Positions 59,999 to 64,000 of a stretch of DNA of 64,000 bases are shown piece after piece; the stretch's first letter is position 1, and every line of letters starts with the position of its first letter. The translations under genes and the position numbers were made by a program. The stretch is taken from the NCBI GenBank assembly GCA_963210315.1, contig OY723302.1, positions 558,001 through 622,000 of the forward strand, read 5' to 3'. The stretch is from Rhynchopus euleeides (lineage: Eukaryota > Euglenozoa > Diplonemea > Diplonemida > Diplonemidae). The notes beneath the pieces are model-generated. The model did no database searches, had not been told where the DNA came from, and was given only the letters and a program-made list of their open reading frames with translations.

Positions 59999-62504
59999 GT
60001 AATAAATAAATGTTCGGATTTACTTCGCCCCAACTTCGCCCGACAACTTCGCCCAAGGGGGCGAAGTCGGATAAAAAATTCTGGGCTCGGCCCCCACCCT
60101 CCCTACCCCCCCGGATAATCACACCCCCAAATAAACGCCCTCCCTCCTCCCATATCCCCAACATCTTTCCCTCGCTGTTCCGTTGACAACCGGTGTCGGT
60201 TCTTCTTGAGCCTGTGCAATCATGGGCGGTAAGATCGGCACCGGCGCGGATAACCCGATTGGGGTCACCAGGTTTTGAGCCCCGTGTTGGGAAGACCAAA
60301 CTATTGCCCGTGGTGGAGCTTTTCGTGCGAACAAAAAATACACTCCCCAAATACATGTTCCTCTCTCGGACACCTTCGGTCTAAAGTGCAGAAATGTGCG
60401 CTGCCCTCACAAAATAGGCGGCAAGCTGGCACAGCCTACTGGAGTTCCACCCTACCCACATCATTGTTTCTTGACCGAAATATCGGGTCCCTTGCAAACA
60501 GAACAGCAACTCACCGGCAGTTGCCCCTGCTGTGAAAAGCTGCCCCGCCGCCCCACCACCCCCCTGTCCCGCCATCTTTCTGACACGAACCTGGGCCAGG
60601 TTGCGTCGGGTAACTCGCCCAGCTCTCGAGAGGCTGCCTTGTGGCCTTTATAGTGGTCTTGTTGTGGTCTATTTTTTTGAAGCACACTCGTGTGAGCGGA
60701 AGGCGACCTACCAACTTGCTGCAGCCAAATATGCTCGATACACTACTACTTTCGATCCGTGCGACGAACTGTTGTTTTGTGTTGATCGTTTTGAAGGAAC
60801 ACACCTAGCAGCGGGTGTGTCGGGCACCACACACCACCTCACCTTTCAATTTTGGTCGTATTTACCGGCACCCCGAGCAACCCCCCTCCCAGGGGTGCCG
60901 TTGCAATATGACCGGAGTTTCGGACCCTGGACCCTGTTGTTGGGGCCGTCCCTGACAGATCCGTGACACAAACACCTCCAGGTGATGGTCAAGAGGGTTC
61001 ACGACACCCGATTGTGTCGACCAGCCATTTTTCCTGGTGAAATCTGACACACCTGTGTGTCAGAGGAACTGCGACAGACACATGGAAGGTTTCGGTGCGC
61101 ATTGTCCTTCTCTATGTCCTCATTGTCCTTCTCTGTCTCCTCATTGTCCTTCTCTGCCATCATTCCACTTTCTGTACTTCAGGCAGGTCAGCCGGTGGAA
61201 GCGATCAATGCAAAATCATCTGAAAGGAAGACTCGAGAGACTGCTGCTGTATTTTGGGGCTCTGGGGCACGTTGGGCCGTTGAATACAAGTACTTTCTTT
61301 GTCCACCCGTTTTTTTTTGGGAAAAATCTCGTTTTTTTTGAGATTTTCTTTTTGGAGGACCGCCTGCCAGAGGGGGCACACAAATCCGCAAACTTTGGGG
61401 CAAGGAATGGGGACAAGGTCTATTGGTGCCACGGGTGCACGGGCCCCGCAAACCCGCAAGCTCATGCGGTCCAGAGGCATCAGAACCACTGCTGAAGCCC
61501 GTCGCGCATTCCCCTCAGCTACGGCGTCCGCAGTCCCACCACCGAGAAGATGTGAACGGATGGCCCCAGACAAAGCTCACCGTAGACCTGTGACACCACC
61601 ACCAACAGGGCCAATATCTTCGGCTGGTGTCTGATATAATGACGACGTCCGATGATTTCATCTGCTCACGGAATGCCTCAAGAGGATGGGCCACAGCCAG
61701 GCGCTCCCCGGCCTTCCTTCAACGAAGTGATCCGGGCCAGGGCACGCAGCAGTGACCAGCGCGCCCCTGGTGGACCAAATAGCCCCGCAGAGCCCCTGCA
61801 AACAGTGTTTTTCGGAAAAGTTGAATAGACGTACTACGTACGTCTATTCGCTCGCAAAGTATTTTAGACTTTTTTGGCGAGGTCGATTTAGGCCCGCCCG
61901 TTCGCCGAATTGATGTCCAGCCTCGCAACACAGCACCCTCTCTCTGCACTGTTTGGAGGCAAGCTGTGGGCAGTTGCAGCTGAGATAAGAAGAGAGAGGG
62001 CAAAAGGCTTCGGCAAGCCGTCAAGAGTGACTTGCAGCGCAGAGCCGACCCCCCTGTCCTCCCCCACTTCCCAAGTTTGGCGTTCCGCTGTTCCTGGGGG
62101 GGAAAATACAAGCATACCTGGGTCCCCCCCCCCCATGTTTCAGCCCCCCCTTGTAGGCAGGCCTGCAGTCTTCTGATTAGGAACCCCCCCCCCCATCAGT
62201 GTTGTTCGGCCGGGTTGAGACGCGGGTTGTGTACCCCTGACAAGCAGTAGTGTGAAATCAGGAGTGTGTATTCTGTACACCGAACCGTCCGACTTGAAGC
62301 TTTATAAGGCGCACCACACCTCCGTGCCACTTCACAGGGGCTTACACAGCCTTTGGCACAGAAGTGTGGGCTCAATGAAAAGTAGTCTCGAATCTGCTTT
62401 TTCGCAGTTGCTGGGCAGGGTGTTTCTCTTATTATAGCGGAAGGAGTGCTATTTTGCACCGTGTTGCTGTGACCAGCACCCCCTCCCCCAGGCCTCGGCA
62501 CCAC
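59999..62504. other. Gene-poor interval before the cyclase gene
   Basis: No supportable gene, tRNA or rRNA. Short inverted repeats include AGACGTAC-TAC-GTACGTCT at about 61,828-61,846 and T-rich/A-rich tracts near 61,305-61,360. A CTCCCCCAG at about 62,482-62,490 could be a splice acceptor for the next gene. Confidence 0.4.
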
Positions 62505-64000
62505 ATGCACATTCTGAGAGCCGCGTGGGGGCGCCCTCGCCTTCTCTCCAATCCCGACACCACCACCACCACCACCACCCCCTCAGGCCAGCTGGGCAGC
62601 CAATACGCGATGGTCGGCCTGTGTGTGTGCGGGGTGCACCTGACACACAACATCGTGCGTGCATACGTCGCGGTGCTTGCTCTCATGATCATTTCCTCAG
62701 ATATCAGCTTCCGCAGTATCGGAATGCCGCCCATTTGGCCTGGTTTCGTGCTTCTCGCAGACCTGTCACTGGTGGTCGGTCTCGGCAGTCGCTTCGCCAC
62801 GTGGTTGATAGGGTTCACTGCCCTGTGGGTCATCATCAGCGTGTCGGAGGCCATGTTGCGCTTCGGCCTGTTGGATCTATCTGGAACAGCACCTGACTCT
62901 TTCAGGTGGGAACACATTCGACCTGCTGTCGAGTGCACAGACCCGCCGTGTCCGATCAGTGCAGCGAAGGGTTTGTTAGAGCCGCAAGTGTCGCTCTTCG
63001 TGCTGCTTGTCGACTTCGCGGCCACACGCGGGTTCGCAGAGTCGGCCGAGAGGGAGAAGGCCGCGATGGGACGGACCATCGAGACTGTGGAGGCGATTGC
63101 ACAACTTCTGGCGGGCTACGACGTCGACACCGTGGCGGAGATGCTGCAGGAGGCGGAGGCGGAGGGGCGGCTGCCTGCTGCGATGCACGAGGCCCTTCAC
63201 AGGCTGGAGCAGAACCTGCGTGCGTACCGCCCGTACCTCCCGAAGTCGTGCCTCCCTGCACAGCAACATGACGACGGTCCAGAGGAGAGGAGGACCGTCT
63301 GCGAGTCTGTGTGCACCGAATCTTCGAGTTCTGTGAGGTCAAGCCCACGGATCAGCGATCATCCAGAGGAGCACCGTCCCACGGTGACGAAGGTGCTTGG
63401 TGTCTTGAAGAGCGTACGGTCAACACTGCTTGTGGTGAACACATGCAACACGCTCGCTCGTCTGGAGCAGGACCCACGCACCTTCACGTCGTTCTTCGAG
63501 ATGCTGCTGACCAACACGATGTCGGCAGTGGAGTCACGCCGTGGTCTGGTGGACGTGTTCGTCGGTGACCGCATCCTTGCCTCCTTCAACACGTCACGCA
63601 CGTGCCTCGTGCACGCCACTGCAGCTGCAGGTGCAGCACAGCAGATCGTGCGGGCGGTGCGCAGCTTCAACACCCAGCAGGACAACAGCACAGACAGTGC
63701 TCTGCGTGTCAACATCGGAGCGGCGTCTGGTCACGCCCTGTGCGGTGACACGGGGTGTGCGGAGATGCGGCGGTTCAGCCTGCTTGGGGTGCTGCCTGTC
63801 CTGGCGTGTGGGATGGAGCGTGCTGCGCGTGCCTTCGGGCTGGACGTGGTGTGCAACACGAAGCTGCAGCGGGAAGCAGAGCATGAGTACGTGCTGCTGC
63901 TTGTGCCGAGGCGGGTGCGTCTGGTGAAGCAGAATGCACGTGGTGGTGGTGAGCACGTCCCCATGTCTGTGCAAGTCGACAACAGCAACACCAACAATAA
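62505..64000 (+). CDS. Membrane-bound class III nucleotidyl cyclase-like protein, 3' end beyond window
   Basis: Open to the window end (498 codons visible) from an ATG at 62,505; the frame also stays open upstream, so the start is provisional. Hydrophobic spans lie at about 49-65, 79-94, 97-115 and 160-173. A helical linker (185-215) and the motif NLRAYRPYLPKSCLP (237-251) precede a class III cyclase fold. The first strand reads STLLVVNTCNTLARL (306-320), where Asn replaces the usual first metal-binding Asp. The second is kept in VFVGDRILASF (351-361), and GHALCGDTG plus MRRFSLLG (409-428) match the core. Loss of one metal ligand suggests an inactive or regulatory partner, unless it works as a heterodimer. 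Confidence 0.72.
   Translation, partial: MHILRAAWGRPRLLSNPDTTTTTTTPSGQLGSQYAMVGLCVCGVHLTHNIVRAYVAVLALMIISSDISFRSIGMPPIWPGFVLLADLSLVVGLGSRFATWLIGFTALWVIISVSEAMLRFGLLDLSGTAPDSFRWEHIRPAVECTDPPCPISAAKGLLEPQVSLFVLLVDFAATRGFAESAEREKAAMGRTIETVEAIAQLLAGYDVDTVAEMLQEAEAEGRLPAAMHEALHRLEQNLRAYRPYLPKSCLPAQQHDDGPEERRTVCESVCTESSSSVRSSPRISDHPEEHRPTVTKVLGVLKSVRSTLLVVNTCNTLARLEQDPRTFTSFFEMLLTNTMSAVESRRGLVDVFVGDRILASFNTSRTCLVHATAAAGAAQQIVRAVRSFNTQQDNSTDSALRVNIGAASGHALCGDTGCAEMRRFSLLGVLPVLACGMERAARAFGLDVVCNTKLQREAEHEYVLLLVPRRVRLVKQNARGGGEHVPMSVQVDNSNTNN

Overview
The window is eukaryotic nuclear DNA from a protist. Genes are few and apparently intron-poor, there are no bacterial operons, and about three quarters of the sequence is transposons, satellites and foldback repeats. 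The gag-YR-RT/RNase H order of both retrotransposons matches the VIPER group, known to me mainly from kinetoplastids, and class III nucleotidyl cyclase sequence occurs three times. A kinetoplastid-like flagellate (Bodo-like) is therefore one reasonable guess. The abundance of MITE-like DNA transposons is a reason for caution, and no species is asserted.

1-10,845: two copies of one VIPER-type tyrosine-recombinase retrotransposon face each other tail to tail. The left copy is cut by the window edge and the right one is complete (gag, YR, RT/RNase H, with split direct repeats A1...B1-A2-B2). They form a near-perfect inverted repeat (positions x and 8848-x pair) around a DDE-4/Harbinger-like transposase fragment that lacks its own start and stop.

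10,969-35,667: a 24.7 kb satellite block bounded by inverted leaders that begin with a GGGTCTTCGCT-type end. It holds three 31-bp satellite families (T1, T2, T3) in several orientations, repeated spacers, palindromic M blocks, two copies of a cyclase gene fragment, and one unique insert ending in poly(A). The three families share one framework: box (C/G)AGTGnTG, 9 nt, box TGGGCCG, 7 nt. All long open frames here follow from a stop-free 31-bp unit and are not treated as genes.

35,668-46,400: foldback DNA, then a gene for a multi-span membrane protein with a ubiquitin-like middle domain (37,951-40,350), gene-poor DNA with small repeats, a cysteine-rich PLAC8-like gene (44,285-45,277) and a poly-C-rich stretch.

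46,402-52,049: a second, divergent VIPER-type element (gag frame broken at a G9 run; YR; RT/RNase H) whose YR/RT junction is split by a segment between 19-bp direct repeats. A 200-N gap follows, then the C-terminal part of a membrane-anchored PQQ-type sugar dehydrogenase.

52,050-62,500: no confident gene. There is a decayed possible hAT-like remnant and a nest of MITE/foldback elements. 62,505-64,000: the 5' part of a membrane-bound, degenerate class III cyclase gene running off the window.
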